This document shows positions 10,956 to 17,905 of a DNA stretch of 25,124 nt, one piece after another. Below the pieces are notes generated by a model, which worked only from the letters and a program-made list of their open reading frames with translations, did no database searches and was not told where the DNA came from. The DNA is from a virus. The stretch is taken from positions 1-25,124 of the IMG/VR virus record IMGVR_UViG_3300011116_000565; one strand, given 5' to 3'. Both the position numbers and the translations under genes were made by a program. Every line of letters begins with the position of its first letter. Position 1 is the stretch's first letter.

Positions 10956-11547
10956 TGCCGTGCAAGGCGCATTGGCGAAGACAGGCATAGCAAAGACTCG
11001 TACCAATAGCCAAGGAGCAGGATTTAAGTTTCGCGGCATTGATGACGTTTATAACGCTATTGCGCCACTACTGGCTGATCATGGCCTGTGCATCCTACCC
11101 AGAATGCTTTCACGGGTTTGCGAGGAACGGGTATCCAAAAGCGGCGGTGCTTTGTTCTATGTGACAGTGGAAGCTGAATTTGATTTTGTTGCCGTGGAAG
11201 ATGGGTCTAAGCACACTGTCAAAACCTACGGTGAAGCAATGGATTCAGGCGACAAGGCTACCAATAAGGCCATGTCCAGCGCATACAAATACGCTTGCTT
11301 TCAGTCGTTTGCAATCCCCTTAGAGGGCGAACCTGATTCCGATGATGAGAGTTTTGAAGTTGGTCGCGGTATGCCAGCAAATATTCTTGCCGATCATCTG
11401 ACCGCAATCTTTGATGCCACCACCATTGCTGAATTGACCAAGGCATATAGCGATGCTTACAAGGCGGCAGACAACGACAAGAAAACACAAAATCGCTTTA
11501 TTCAAGCCAAAGATGACATGAAAGCCAAATTAGGAGCAAAAGCATGA
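10933..11547 (+). CDS. erf: ERF-family single-strand annealing protein
   Basis: A 204-residue ERF recombinase. The N-terminal A-I-N-A-V-Q-G-A-L-A-K-T-G-I, F-K-F-R-G-I-D-D-V-Y-N-A-I, and Y-G-E-A-M-D-S-G-D-K-A-T-N-K-A-M-S-S-A-Y-K-Y-A blocks are the family signature (about residues 5-130). A less conserved helical tail follows. ERF proteins anneal complementary single strands and support phage recombination and genome circularisation. It is followed with a four-base overlap by the YqaJ exonuclease, which would supply the single-stranded substrate, as in Red-type pairs. Confidence 0.93.
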   Translation: MKVYQAINAVQGALAKTGIAKTRTNSQGAGFKFRGIDDVYNAIAPLLADHGLCILPRMLSRVCEERVSKSGGALFYVTVEAEFDFVAVEDGSKHTVKTYGEAMDSGDKATNKAMSSAYKYACFQSFAIPLEGEPDSDDESFEVGRGMPANILADHLTAIFDATTIAELTKAYSDAYKAADNDKKTQNRFIQAKDDMKAKLGAKA

Positions 11548-12164
11548 AACAGCAAACACCTGAATGGTTTGCCGCCCGTCTGGGCAAAGCCACTGGCTCA
11601 CGCATTTCTGACATTGTTGCCAAAACAAAGACAGGCTATGCCGCTTCCCGCGATGACTATATGTTCCAACTGGTCGTGGAGCGTCTGACAGGCATCAATA
11701 CGGTCACCTTTAGCTCGCCAGCCATGCAGTGGGCTGTTGATCAGGAGGAGTACGCTCGCAGTGCCTACGAAGCCCATATGGGCGTTTTGGTGACTGAGGT
11801 AGGGTCTATTGACCACCCGCGCATTGCGATGTCTTCAGCAAGCCCTGATGGCCTTGTGGGCGATGAGGGCATGGTCGAAATCAAATGCCCAATGACAAAA
11901 AACCACCTGAATATGTTTTTGGTTCAACCTATTGCCAAAGTCTATAAAGACCAGATGATGTGGCAAATGGCGGTAACAGGCAGGAAATGGGTGGACTATG
12001 TGTCATTCGACCCCCGCTGTCCAGCAGGATTGCAATTGTTCATTCAGACGGTTGAACGTGACAATGAATATATTGCCGCTCTTGAATTTGAAGTGGTCAA
12101 GTTCTTGGATGAAGTTGAAGTCAAAGAAAAAGAATTGCGCCGCATTCTGGAGTCCAAGATATGA
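11544..12164 (+). CDS. YqaJ-family phage exonuclease
   Basis: A 206-residue lambda-exonuclease-like nuclease. The N-terminus Q-T-P-E-W-F-A-A-R-L-G-K-A-T-G-S is the family's Q-x-x-x-W-x-x-x-R motif; the PD-(D/E)xK active site is D102 with E112-x-K114 (V-E-I-K-C-P). A downstream Q-M-M-W-Q-M-A-V-T-G helix is also typical. It would degrade one strand of duplex DNA ends processively to expose single strands for ERF. Four-base overlaps on both sides. Confidence 0.93.
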   Translation: MKQQTPEWFAARLGKATGSRISDIVAKTKTGYAASRDDYMFQLVVERLTGINTVTFSSPAMQWAVDQEEYARSAYEAHMGVLVTEVGSIDHPRIAMSSASPDGLVGDEGMVEIKCPMTKNHLNMFLVQPIAKVYKDQMMWQMAVTGRKWVDYVSFDPRCPAGLQLFIQTVERDNEYIAALEFEVVKFLDEVEVKEKELRRILESKI

Positions 12165-12535
12165 AGCTGGCTTACGGTGTCTTGGTTGCCAAGATTGAAC
12201 GGCTTTTGCGCCAGCACGGTGAATTGACTTCAGCCGAAATCTGCGATGAATTGGATATTGATCGTAGACAAGGCGGTGCGGTGCTTTCGCGCATGAACAA
12301 GGAATCGCCACATCTTCCTAAGCGGATTTACAAAGCCAGATACATCCATGAGCATGAAAACCAGCGGCGGTATCCCCGTTCTGTTTATGCCTTGGGTGAT
12401 CTGCCTGATGTCAAAAAGCCAAAGGCAAATCCTCATGCCAATTCAAAACGGTACAGGACACGGGTCAACAAAAAAGTGTCAAGTGTTTTTCATCTTGGTT
12501 TGACTCGTACTCAAAAACGCGAAATGAGGGTTTAA
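12161..12535 (+). CDS. Helix-turn-helix DNA-binding protein
   Basis: A 124-residue protein with a winged-helix N-terminus: V-A-K-I-E-R-L-L-R-Q-H-G-E-L-T-S-A-E-I-C-D-E-L, then R-R-Q-G-G-A-V-L-S-R-M-N as recognition helix and a wing near R-Y-P-R-S-V-Y-A-L. The C-terminal third is very basic (K-P-K-A-N-P-H-A-N-S-K-R-Y-R-T-R-V-N-K-K) and could hold DNA or RNA. It overlaps the exonuclease gene by four bases. Probably a transcription regulator of the late or recombination genes; the target is not evident. Confidence 0.72.
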   Translation: MKLAYGVLVAKIERLLRQHGELTSAEICDELDIDRRQGGAVLSRMNKESPHLPKRIYKARYIHEHENQRRYPRSVYALGDLPDVKKPKANPHANSKRYRTRVNKKVSSVFHLGLTRTQKREMRV

Positions 12536-12536
12536 C

Positions 12537-12896
12537 ATGAAATATCTTTTGCTTTTATTGCTGGTCGGATGCGCGAACAAGATCATCATTGATCCAAAGT
12601 TCAGCACGACACCCGGCAACATCTACCTCGATCAAATGGAATGCGAACGCATTTCAGAGGAAGTTCATGTCCCTACCGAAATGGCAAAGTCAGCCGCCAT
12701 CCAAGGCGCGGCATCAGCCCTTTTAAGTGCATGGATTGCCAGCAAAACAGGAATGCCTGTTAAATCAGCCGCCAGCGCAGGGTTTGCAAGTGGGGCATTA
12801 GTAGGTAGTGGCTCAGGCGCATGGTCAGCTTATCAACGCCGTCAAGCAATTGTTAAGACTTGCCTTAACGGTCGCGGTTACAAAGTATTGGAGTAA
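12537..12896 (+). CDS. Lipoprotein with glycine-zipper segment
   Basis: A 119-residue protein with a short signal (K-Y-L-L-L-L-L-L) and lipobox L-V-G-C, so C12 would be lipidated. Residues about 52-98 are alanine/glycine/serine-rich with small residues spaced as in glycine-zipper membrane segments (A-A-S-A-G-F-A-S-G-A-L-V-G-S-G-S-G). It starts two bases after the previous stop. It might alter the host envelope after infection, for example in superinfection exclusion, but that is inference. Confidence 0.75.
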   Translation: MKYLLLLLLVGCANKIIIDPKFSTTPGNIYLDQMECERISEEVHVPTEMAKSAAIQGAASALLSAWIASKTGMPVKSAASAGFASGALVGSGSGAWSAYQRRQAIVKTCLNGRGYKVLE

Positions 12897-12898
12897 AC

Positions 12899-13255
12899 AT
12901 GAAAAATTTTGATTTGTTTCAAGCATCCACTGAAGACGTTGCATTTGAAAACAAGGATCAGTTTAGTGCCGAATTTCTTGAATGGCTTCCTGAAAATCAT
13001 CATATCTGGATGGCCTTTGAAGCTGAAGCCTTAAAAGTACTCAGAAAAGGCTTTAAACACTATTCTGCGCGGGTTATTGTGGAAGTCTTGCGCCACCATT
13101 CAGCCCTTGCAGAAAACCCCGACACGGGCTGGAAAATTAACAACAACATCATTCCTTACCTTGGTCGGTTGTTTGCTCTCATCAACCCAGCTCACGCAAA
13201 CTTCTTTGAATTTAGGCAAGCATTCAAACCAGCACGGGATAAGTTTCTAAAATGA
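12899..13255 (+). CDS. Conserved phage protein
   Basis: A 118-residue protein with the order F-L-E-W-L-P-E-N-H-H-I-W-M-A-F-E, K-H-Y-S-A-R-V-I-V-E-V-L-R-H-H-S-A-L-A-E, K-I-N-N-N and A-H-A-N-F-F-E-F-R. I recognise this pattern from a family common in phages and prophages of Proteobacteria, function unknown. It is all-helical with no cysteine. The start follows the previous stop by two bases and the stop overlaps the next start. Confidence 0.75.
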   Translation: MKNFDLFQASTEDVAFENKDQFSAEFLEWLPENHHIWMAFEAEALKVLRKGFKHYSARVIVEVLRHHSALAENPDTGWKINNNIIPYLGRLFALINPAHANFFEFRQAFKPARDKFLK

Positions 13256-13359
13256 GACACGCAATCACAATCTTGACTTCCTTGTTTTGGGCGATTGTTG
13301 TTGGCATCATTTGCAAGGTTTACAGTTTCTTTTTTATGTTTGGATGGGGATTGCTATGA
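13252..13359 (+). CDS. Tiny membrane peptide
   Basis: A 35-residue frame in ATGA overlap with the gene before and the gene after. It is nearly all hydrophobic (L-T-S-L-F-W-A-I-V-V-G-I-I-C and S-F-F-F-M-F-G-W-G-L-L) with one lysine in the middle, so it may form one long span or a hairpin. Perfect coupling at both ends supports it being expressed. No family recognised. Confidence 0.52.
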   Translation: MRHAITILTSLFWAIVVGIICKVYSFFFMFGWGLL

Positions 13360-13529
13360 GTGAATTCAATAAACCGACAGAACCAAAAACGCAACAGCAG
13401 TTTTATGATGAATTGCGGAACAAAGTGCTTGAAGAAGTAGCGCGTGAAATTGAAGTCATGTTTAAAACGCCATTTGGCAAAGACACCATTGACAGTTTTG
13501 CAAGTTATGTTCGGAGAATGAAAAAATGA
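13356..13529 (+). CDS. Small helical hypothetical protein
   Basis: A 57-residue protein from ATG 13356; the earlier in-frame ATG at 13287 lies in the preceding membrane peptide. Highly charged, helical (F-Y-D-E-L-R-N-K-V-L-E-E-V-A-R-E-I-E-V-M-F) with a basic C-terminus (Y-V-R-R-M-K-K). The stop overlaps the next ATG. Function unknown. Confidence 0.6.
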   Translation: MSEFNKPTEPKTQQQFYDELRNKVLEEVAREIEVMFKTPFGKDTIDSFASYVRRMKK

Positions 13530-13756
13530 CACAAGATGATTTAAAACTCGTACTTGATGCACTAAAGTTTTGTCACGGCGGTGAGCCATGCGGAACAGCG
13601 GAAGCTATTGCTGTTGTTGAAAAAGCATTGGCACAGCCAGAGCGCACATGGGTTGACTTAACTCAACAAGAGCTTGACGAATTAGATGAACAAAGCCCAT
13701 CATTACATGATTTTGTTCAAAATTTAATGTCCAAACTCAAGGAGAAGAACACATGA
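13526..13756 (+). CDS. Small conserved phage protein
   Basis: A 76-residue protein with F-C-H-G-G-E-P-C-G-T-A-E-A-I near its start (the cysteines are six apart) and W-V-D-L-T-Q-Q-E-L-D-E-L-D-E in the second half. The L-x-x-x-L-D-A-L-x-x-C/E-A-I-x-x-V-E-x-A-L-A-Q-P-E block is very common in small early genes of phages of Burkholderiales and relatives, function unknown. Coupled by four-base overlaps on both sides. Confidence 0.7.
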   Translation: MTQDDLKLVLDALKFCHGGEPCGTAEAIAVVEKALAQPERTWVDLTQQELDELDEQSPSLHDFVQNLMSKLKEKNT

Positions 13757-14001
13757 CAACAGCTTACAACAGAATTGACCGCTTCTTGCGGCAAAACCTC
13801 AATGACAATGACTATCCAGCATATAAAGAAGAACTAGATGCGTTATGTCAAGCAAAGTTACAGCGTAAATTTGTAGGGCTGACGGATGATGAAATTGAAG
13901 AACTTTTTCAAACTGCGGCTGATGCTGATGAGGAAGTGCATATTCGTTTTGCCAGAGCCATTGAAGCCAAACTGAAAGAACTCAATGACCACGGCATTTG
14001 A
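13753..14001 (+). CDS. Small acidic hypothetical protein
   Basis: An 82-residue acidic helical protein. Its F-V-G-L-T-D-D-E-I-E-E-L-F block parallels the D-L-T-Q-Q-E-L-D-E-L block of the gene before it, so the two may be distant duplicates or share a short domain. The gene ends by overlapping the following frame by 17 bases. Function unknown. Confidence 0.65.
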   Translation: MTTAYNRIDRFLRQNLNDNDYPAYKEELDALCQAKLQRKFVGLTDDEIEELFQTAADADEEVHIRFARAIEAKLKELNDHGI

Positions 14002-14155
14002 TTACAGCGGCAAAAGCATCTGGACACGCGACATCAAAATGAAGCGGCTTAAGCAGGGTGAGGAATACGCCAAACGCAAGCAAGATAACCGCGACATCAA
14101 CGAAAAGAATCAAGTGTTCATTTATTCCAAGGCTTTATCAAGGAAAACAAAATGA
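13985..14155 (+). CDS. Small basic hypothetical protein
   Basis: A 56-residue frame from ATG 13985, overlapping the gene before it by 17 bases. The product is rich in lysine and arginine (M-K-R-L-K-Q-G-E-E-Y-A-K-R-K-Q-D-N-R) and starts M-T-T-A-F-D-Y-S-G-K. Its stop overlaps the next ATG. The absence of in-frame stops, coupled ends and charged helical character support it; no family recognised. Confidence 0.55.
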   Translation: MTTAFDYSGKSIWTRDIKMKRLKQGEEYAKRKQDNRDINEKNQVFIYSKALSRKTK

Positions 14156-14256
14156 TGGATTTTCTGGTGCTGGTATTTGTTCTGTTCCTTGGCGGTGCGG
14201 TCACCGTTGGCGTTTGCTGTCTGCTTGCAAACTGGCTTGCCGATTGGCAAGATTAG
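14152..14256 (+). CDS. Small one-span membrane protein
   Basis: A 34-residue frame starting in ATGA overlap with the previous gene. It is one hydrophobic helix (F-L-V-L-V-F-V-L-F-L-G-G-A-V-T-V-G-V-C-C-L-L) with a polar tail (D-W-Q-D). It is the last + strand gene; its stop overlaps the stop of the endolysin gene on the other strand by four bases, the convergence point of the early and late regions. Confidence 0.52.
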   Translation: MMDFLVLVFVLFLGGAVTVGVCCLLANWLADWQD

Positions 14257-14681
14257 GCGTAAGTCCTTGCGCCGCCTTTGTCAATAATTAACGCCATGCC
14301 GCGAGGTTCGGCAACCATTGTGTTTGGAATGCTGACATGAGTCCAGCGGTCAAACTCGCGTATCACTTGGTCATACGGCAAGCCTGATTCAATGATTGCT
14401 TTAACCACTTGGTCAGGAGTCATACCCGGTACACGAATATCAGCCGCACAGCCCTTGCGATGTTGACTGCCATCTTTTGAACCCACTGCATCATTTACAG
14501 CTTTTGACCTAAATGCAGAATTCACAATGATGGGCTTGCCACCTAGCACGACTTTGACTTGCTCTAAAAATTCAGCCAAACGGACAAGGTTTTCCAATTC
14601 GCCGTCAGTTGGTGTGTTGTCATACTGCCGCAAATCAGTATGCGTTAATTCGTCAAGCGTAAATGATGGGCTTAATTTCAT
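14253..14681 (-). CDS. Endolysin, M15 peptidase
   Basis: A 142-residue single-domain zinc peptidase of the M15 type (D-Ala-D-Ala carboxypeptidase/endolysin fold). Visible zinc ligands are H74 and D81 in S-Q-H-R-K-G-C-A-A-D, and H115 in W-T-H-V-S. V-N-S-A-F-R-S is the usual substrate-side motif. It would cut peptide crosslinks in peptidoglycan at the end of infection. It has no signal peptide, so export would depend on a holin, and the membrane genes upstream are candidates. It overlaps the Rz gene by four bases. Confidence 0.92.
   Translation of the reverse strand: MKLSPSFTLDELTHTDLRQYDNTPTDGELENLVRLAEFLEQVKVVLGGKPIIVNSAFRSKAVNDAVGSKDGSQHRKGCAADIRVPGMTPDQVVKAIIESGLPYDQVIREFDRWTHVSIPNTMVAEPRGMALIIDKGGARTYA
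14256..14273. terminator. Hairpin at the convergence point, possible bidirectional terminator
   Basis: GGCGTAAG and CTTGCGCC can pair over seven to eight bases (one G-T) around a tiny loop. Only CCTTTG follows on the + strand and TAATCTT on the - strand, so it lacks a real U-tract. It lies exactly where the two operons meet. Confidence 0.35.
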
Positions 14682-15145
14682 TTTGCATTCCTCATGTTTT
14701 CGTACTGGTCAACACAAACATTTAATTGCCTGATGGCTTGGTCGCCTCGGCTGGTGATATTGATAAGAGCCTCAGCAATTCCTCGGTCAAGTTCGGTTCT
14801 TGTTTCTGTATTTCTGCTGGTAATGGTGGCATCTGCGGCGGTTTGTATGGGGCAATCGGGGGCTTTGATAGAAACGAACAGCTTACGCTCGCCAGTGGCA
14901 ATATCAGCACGAAGCCTAGTTTCTTTAATTTTTGCAACATCATTAGTTTTCCTTAGTGTCTGTGCATAAGTTTGGGCGACATCTGCCATGCGCTGTTCTG
15001 TTTCTCTGGCCTTGGCATTTAATGCGGCAATCTCAAGTTGTTGGCGTTTTTCCTCATGTTTTATGCCTATCAAATATGATTCATAGCCAAAGCCAATAAA
15101 AGCACAAATTAAGGTAAGTATTACCCAAGGATTAAATAAACTCAT
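14678..15145 (-). CDS. Rz: i-spanin (Rz-like)
   Basis: A 155-residue protein with an N-terminal membrane anchor (W-V-I-L-T-L-I-C-A-F-I-G-F-G-Y, about residues 7-21) followed by a long charged coiled-coil (K-H-E-E-K-R-Q-Q-L-E-I-A-A-L onward) that would span the periplasm. This topology, the place beside the endolysin, and a lipoprotein frame nested inside identify an inner-membrane spanin. With Rz1 it joins inner and outer membranes for the last step of Gram-negative lysis. Confidence 0.9.
   Translation of the reverse strand: MSLFNPWVILTLICAFIGFGYESYLIGIKHEEKRQQLEIAALNAKARETEQRMADVAQTYAQTLRKTNDVAKIKETRLRADIATGERKLFVSIKAPDCPIQTAADATITSRNTETRTELDRGIAEALINITSRGDQAIRQLNVCVDQYENMRNAK
14722..14943 (-). 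CDS. Rz1: o-spanin (Rz1-like lipoprotein), embedded in Rz
   Basis: A 73-residue frame lying entirely inside the Rz gene in another phase, with GGAAAAC before its ATG pair. It has a signal sequence (L-K-K-L-G-F-V-L-I-L-P-L-A-S-V-S-C) ending at a cysteine for lipidation, then a proline-rich stretch (K-P-P-I-A-P-Y-K-P-P-Q-M-P-P-L-P), both typical of Rz1. The lipobox is weak, with serine at -3. Full nesting is the lambda arrangement and confirms a Gram-negative host. Confidence 0.85.
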   Translation of the reverse strand: MMLQKLKKLGFVLILPLASVSCSFLSKPPIAPYKPPQMPPLPAEIQKQEPNLTEELLRLLSISPAEATKPSGN

Positions 15146-15384
15146 GGTTTGGTGATTTCTTCATCGTCATGGGACAACTTGATGCCAGCCAATAGACCAA
15201 TAAACCCGCCAACCACTGTTTGAAATGCAGGACTGATTAGCTTAAAAATTTCGGTGTTGTCCACTTTTTCATCAAACAATCCAAACATCAAGGTGAACAC
15301 CATACTGAACACCACAATGCATAGAGTGGAAGCCACCATTAAGGTTACCTTGTAGGTTAGCTTGCCTCTTAGTGTTTGTTCCAT
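15142..15384 (-). CDS. Two-span membrane protein, holin candidate
   Basis: An 80-residue protein with membrane spans at about residues 13-36 (V-T-L-M-V-A-S-T-L-C-I-V-V-F) and 52-69 (F-Q-T-V-V-G-G-F-I-G-L-L-A-G-I), joined by an acidic loop and ending in a charged tail. Size, topology and location directly upstream of Rz and endolysin fit a holin, but no holin family motif is certain. It overlaps the Rz start by four bases. Confidence 0.65.
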   Translation of the reverse strand: MEQTLRGKLTYKVTLMVASTLCIVVFSMVFTLMFGLFDEKVDNTEIFKLISPAFQTVVGGFIGLLAGIKLSHDDEEITKP

Positions 15385-15393
15385 GTTTGTCCC

Positions 15394-15663
15394 TTATGGT
15401 TTTGGTACTTCGTCAGTTTTTAGCATTGCATCAGTCTTGTCTTTGCTTGACTTGCTTGACCCGTAAAAAAATGAAATGATAGTTGCAACTGCCGTACCAA
15501 GCAAGAACCCAAGAATGATGTTGGCAAAGTCTCGACCGCCGTCTGGCAACAAAATAAACGTCACACAGAAAAAATAAAGCACTGAAGTAATTGCCCAAAA
15601 CCAAGCGTAATAATAAATAAAATGCTTGACGGTTGTGTCATTTGGGTCTGTCGGGGTTTGCAT
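15394..15663 (-). CDS. Two-span membrane protein, holin-like
   Basis: An 89-residue protein read from ATG 15663 (GGAAAG upstream); the in-frame start at 15729 would overlap the previous gene by 92 bases. It has two spans (about residues 15-38 and 48-67), then a polar S-S-K-S-S-K-D-K-T-D-A tail. The sequence G-F-L-L-G-T-A-V-A-T-I-I-S-F-F-Y-G-S-S-K is characteristic of a small phage membrane family often annotated as holin. With the neighbouring 80-residue protein it could form a holin/antiholin pair. Confidence 0.68.
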   Translation of the reverse strand: MQTPTDPNDTTVKHFIYYYAWFWAITSVLYFFCVTFILLPDGGRDFANIILGFLLGTAVATIISFFYGSSKSSKDKTDAMLKTDEVPKP

Positions 15664-15937
15664 CTCGTCTTTCCTTTTCAATTTCTCGCCTGAGTTGTTC
15701 AATCTTTTCGCTTTGCGTCTTGACTTCATGCTTTGCAGTCAATATATCCACATACAGGAATCCAAGCAAGGGTAGTAGCAACCCTATACAGATGGACATA
15801 GCGACCCATCCCATTATGTCTTTTGCCACCGATTGAGGAGTATCAGCCACAGCCAAACGTACAGGAGCAGGAACGCCGTTGCCAAAAGGTACGCTATTTT
15901 TAATTTGAGGTTCTTTTCTTTTTCCCGATGTAGCCAT
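15638..15937 (-). CDS. Membrane protein with C-terminal coiled coil
   Basis: A 99-residue protein from ATG 15937 (GGCGGG upstream). The N-terminal 40 residues are soluble, residues about 43-64 form one span (V-A-M-S-I-C-I-G-L-L-L-P-L-L-G-F-L) and the end is a charged coiled coil (E-K-I-E-Q-L-R-R-E-I-E-K-E-R-R). It overlaps the previous gene by 124 bases and the next by 26, in different phases. Possibly part of the lysis or host-envelope set; function unknown. Confidence 0.62.
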   Translation of the reverse strand: MATSGKRKEPQIKNSVPFGNGVPAPVRLAVADTPQSVAKDIMGWVAMSICIGLLLPLLGFLYVDILTAKHEVKTQSEKIEQLRREIEKERRDANPDRPK

Positions 15938-16512
15938 GAGTCCCGCCTGTCTTGCGCTTCTTGTGCGAGTCGTGCCTTGGTTTGCTGTTCTTGCATCTTG
16001 CCGCGAAGTTCAAATGTCTGGGTGTACAGGTCAGCCAAGCCCGGTGTTTGGTACACCATGATTTCCCGAATCGTCACTTCCAATTCTTGCATCTGTTGCT
16101 GACACATGATTCTGTTCATTGCCGAACCCATCATTTCCGCATTGGTCATGGTCGGGTCGTAAGTTTCAGCTTTCAATTCTTCAGCCCTTAAATATTCGTT
16201 AAGCTGGTCTTGCAGGGAAAAGAATTCGGTCAGTTGCTTAACGATGTCGGCGGCGGCTTGTGTCTCTGTGTAGGCGACAAACTTTTCTTTTTTCCGCGCT
16301 TTCGCCACAGGCTTGGGCGTTGATTTTTTGGGTTTGAAGAAGTTACTAAAGTTACTCCAAAATCCAGTAACTTCCTTATATATGCCAACCACCTCATCAG
16401 CGGTGGCTTTGATTTCAAGAAAAGATTCTTTGGCTTGTTTGTAAAGTGTCGCACCTTGTCGTATAGCCGCCACGCAACTATTTGCCATGACCAACAGAGT
16501 GATAGGGTCAAT
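15814..16512 (-). CDS. Membrane-anchored coiled-coil phage protein, probable AUU start
   Basis: A protein of about 232 residues. Homologues I recall in many phages begin M-(I)-D-P-I-T; here D-P-I-T-L-L-V-M-A-N-S is preceded by ATT at 16512, with AAGGGG six bases upstream, whereas ATG 16488, TTG 16494 and CTG 16497 have no ribosome-binding site. ATT is therefore the preferred start. The body is helical with K-P-K-K-S-T-P-K-P and an M-C-Q-Q-Q-M-Q-E-L-E segment; the C-terminus has a membrane span (I-A-Y-L-L-A-T-A-F-L-L-L-Y-V-W-L-W). The family is frequent near phage tail and lysis genes, but its function is not known. Confidence 0.72.
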   Translation of the reverse strand: MDPITLLVMANSCVAAIRQGATLYKQAKESFLEIKATADEVVGIYKEVTGFWSNFSNFFKPKKSTPKPVAKARKKEKFVAYTETQAAADIVKQLTEFFSLQDQLNEYLRAEELKAETYDPTMTNAEMMGSAMNRIMCQQQMQELEVTIREIMVYQTPGLADLYTQTFELRGKMQEQQTKARLAQEAQDRRDSWLHREKEKNLKLKIAYLLATAFLLLYVWLWLILLNRWQKT

Positions 16513-16515
16513 TTT

Positions 16516-16791
16516 TTACCCCTTTTTGCTTGCGTAAAACCAGACGCTACCAATCATCATAATCAGGAATCCTTTGGTCAGCCAACTGACTGCCGTTCTG
16601 AATGCCGTGCGCTTTGCATCGCGCCATGTCTCAAGCAAGCCGCGCAATTCCTTAACGTCTGAGCCAGCGTCATCATCATGCAAGCCAATGTCAGCCAACG
16701 CGCGTTTTGCGCCCCATTCAGCCGCTTCGCGCAACATTGTTTTTAATTCTTCATCGCTAATATTGCGAACCGCCAGAATGGGTGAATTCAT
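16516..16791 (-). CDS. DUF6127-like membrane protein
   Basis: A 91-residue protein with L-R-E-A-A-E-W-G-A-K-R-A-L, D-I-G-L-H-D-D-D-A-G-S-D-V-K-E-L-R-G-L-L-E-T-W-R-D-A-K-R-T and a C-terminal membrane span (F-L-I-M-M-I-G-S-V-W-F-Y). This order is that of the DUF6127 family of phage proteins, thought to sit near lysis or tail genes; role unknown. Its TAA stop is four bases from the proposed AUU start of the next gene, and the AAGGGG in its last codons is that gene's ribosome-binding site. Confidence 0.8.
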   Translation of the reverse strand: MNSPILAVRNISDEELKTMLREAAEWGAKRALADIGLHDDDAGSDVKELRGLLETWRDAKRTAFRTAVSWLTKGFLIMMIGSVWFYASKKG

Positions 16792-16795
16792 TTTG

Positions 16796-17902
16796 TTACC
16801 TAAAAAATTTGCCTACCATCCAACAAACAACAGAAAACCGTTCGCCCTCCTCCACATCTTCCACGCCGTGCATTATGAAAGATGGAAACACCAACACAGT
16901 GCCTTTTGACTGCGGTGGATAGTAACGATTCTGCCCGTCTTGCAAGAAGAACTTGCCGCCCTTGAAATTATCGTTCAGAAACGCTAAAACCGTCAATTTG
17001 CGGCATTCATCGCCGTGTTGTAGGAATGTGTCCACATGGGCTTGATACCGCCCTCCTGCGGGATATGCAAGGAATTCAGCTTGATTGGAATGGGTAACAT
17101 CAAAGTTCCACATCTGTTTGTTTGCCCAAAGCCCTGCCGCCGCAAGCCGACCGCCAATGTCTTTGTATGTTGGCAACATCACACGGGTGACATTGCGAAT
17201 AGATGTATCAATTTGACCATTGCCTATGTGCGGTGGTTCTTTTTCCAAACGGTCTTGTGTGTACAGCTTAACAAGTGAATCACAGGCTTCAGGTGTCAGG
17301 ATGTCGTTATAAATCCAATGCCGCATTTCAGGCGATGGCAAGTTAAGTGATGGTCGCTTGTCAAATTTCCATTCAGCGTGTGGGCCATCAGCATCAACGT
17401 AATGCAAGAACACCTGTGCTTGCCACTTGCCCTCTGTGTATGTTTCGCGCCAATGGTGTTTGTCCATACCCCTATAAAGCACAGCACCGCCTACAACCAT
17501 GTCAATCTTGCTTGCGTTAGCCTTACCCTCATCACCCATGTAGATAGGCCACACATCGCCCTCAAAGCCAAGGGTAAGGGTTGCACTGATTTCGCAGGAT
17601 TCGCGGTCTGTATGGATGGTTAAATCTTCGCCGGGCGCATACAAGCGAGCATAAGAATATGTTGGGTAAAGCCGCCGACCAGACACACGTTCAAAATGCG
17701 GCAACAAATCAACCAGCAATTTATCAAATGCCATTGCGCCGTGTATGGCTTCAGATTTTGGGCATTGACTGTCTTGTGTAGTTTGCTTTTCAGCAACCAG
17801 ACGTTTCAATTCTGCGGTCAACTCAACACATGATTGTTCCGCAAGAAAATTCTTGAGGTGAACATACTTTTCAACAACAAATTGGCTGAGTTGGTCGCAC
17901 AT
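16796..17902 (-). CDS. Tandem 2OG-Fe(II) oxygenase (two P4H-like domains)
   Basis: A 368-residue protein with two complete dioxygenase domains. Domain 1 (about 75-170): Y-A-R-L-Y, H97-x-D99, distal H149/H150 then W-R. Domain 2 (about 192-366): F-L-A-Y-P-A-G-G-R-Y, H289-x-D291, F-L-N-D, G-G-K-F-F-L, distal H345 and R355 to bind 2-oxoglutarate. Each has the HxD...H iron triad. Domain 2 is a clear prolyl-4-hydroxylase-like type; domain 1 is more diverged. The enzyme would hydroxylate a protein side chain or DNA base using O2 and 2-oxoglutarate. It lies among tail and lysis genes, so a virion protein such as the glycine-rich adhesin is a possible substrate. AGGATAAATT precedes the ATG. Confidence 0.88.
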   Translation of the reverse strand: MCDQLSQFVVEKYVHLKNFLAEQSCVELTAELKRLVAEKQTTQDSQCPKSEAIHGAMAFDKLLVDLLPHFERVSGRRLYPTYSYARLYAPGEDLTIHTDRESCEISATLTLGFEGDVWPIYMGDEGKANASKIDMVVGGAVLYRGMDKHHWRETYTEGKWQAQVFLHYVDADGPHAEWKFDKRPSLNLPSPEMRHWIYNDILTPEACDSLVKLYTQDRLEKEPPHIGNGQIDTSIRNVTRVMLPTYKDIGGRLAAAGLWANKQMWNFDVTHSNQAEFLAYPAGGRYQAHVDTFLQHGDECRKLTVLAFLNDNFKGGKFFLQDGQNRYYPPQSKGTVLVFPSFIMHGVEDVEEGERFSVVCWMVGKFFR

Positions 17903-17905
17903 AAT

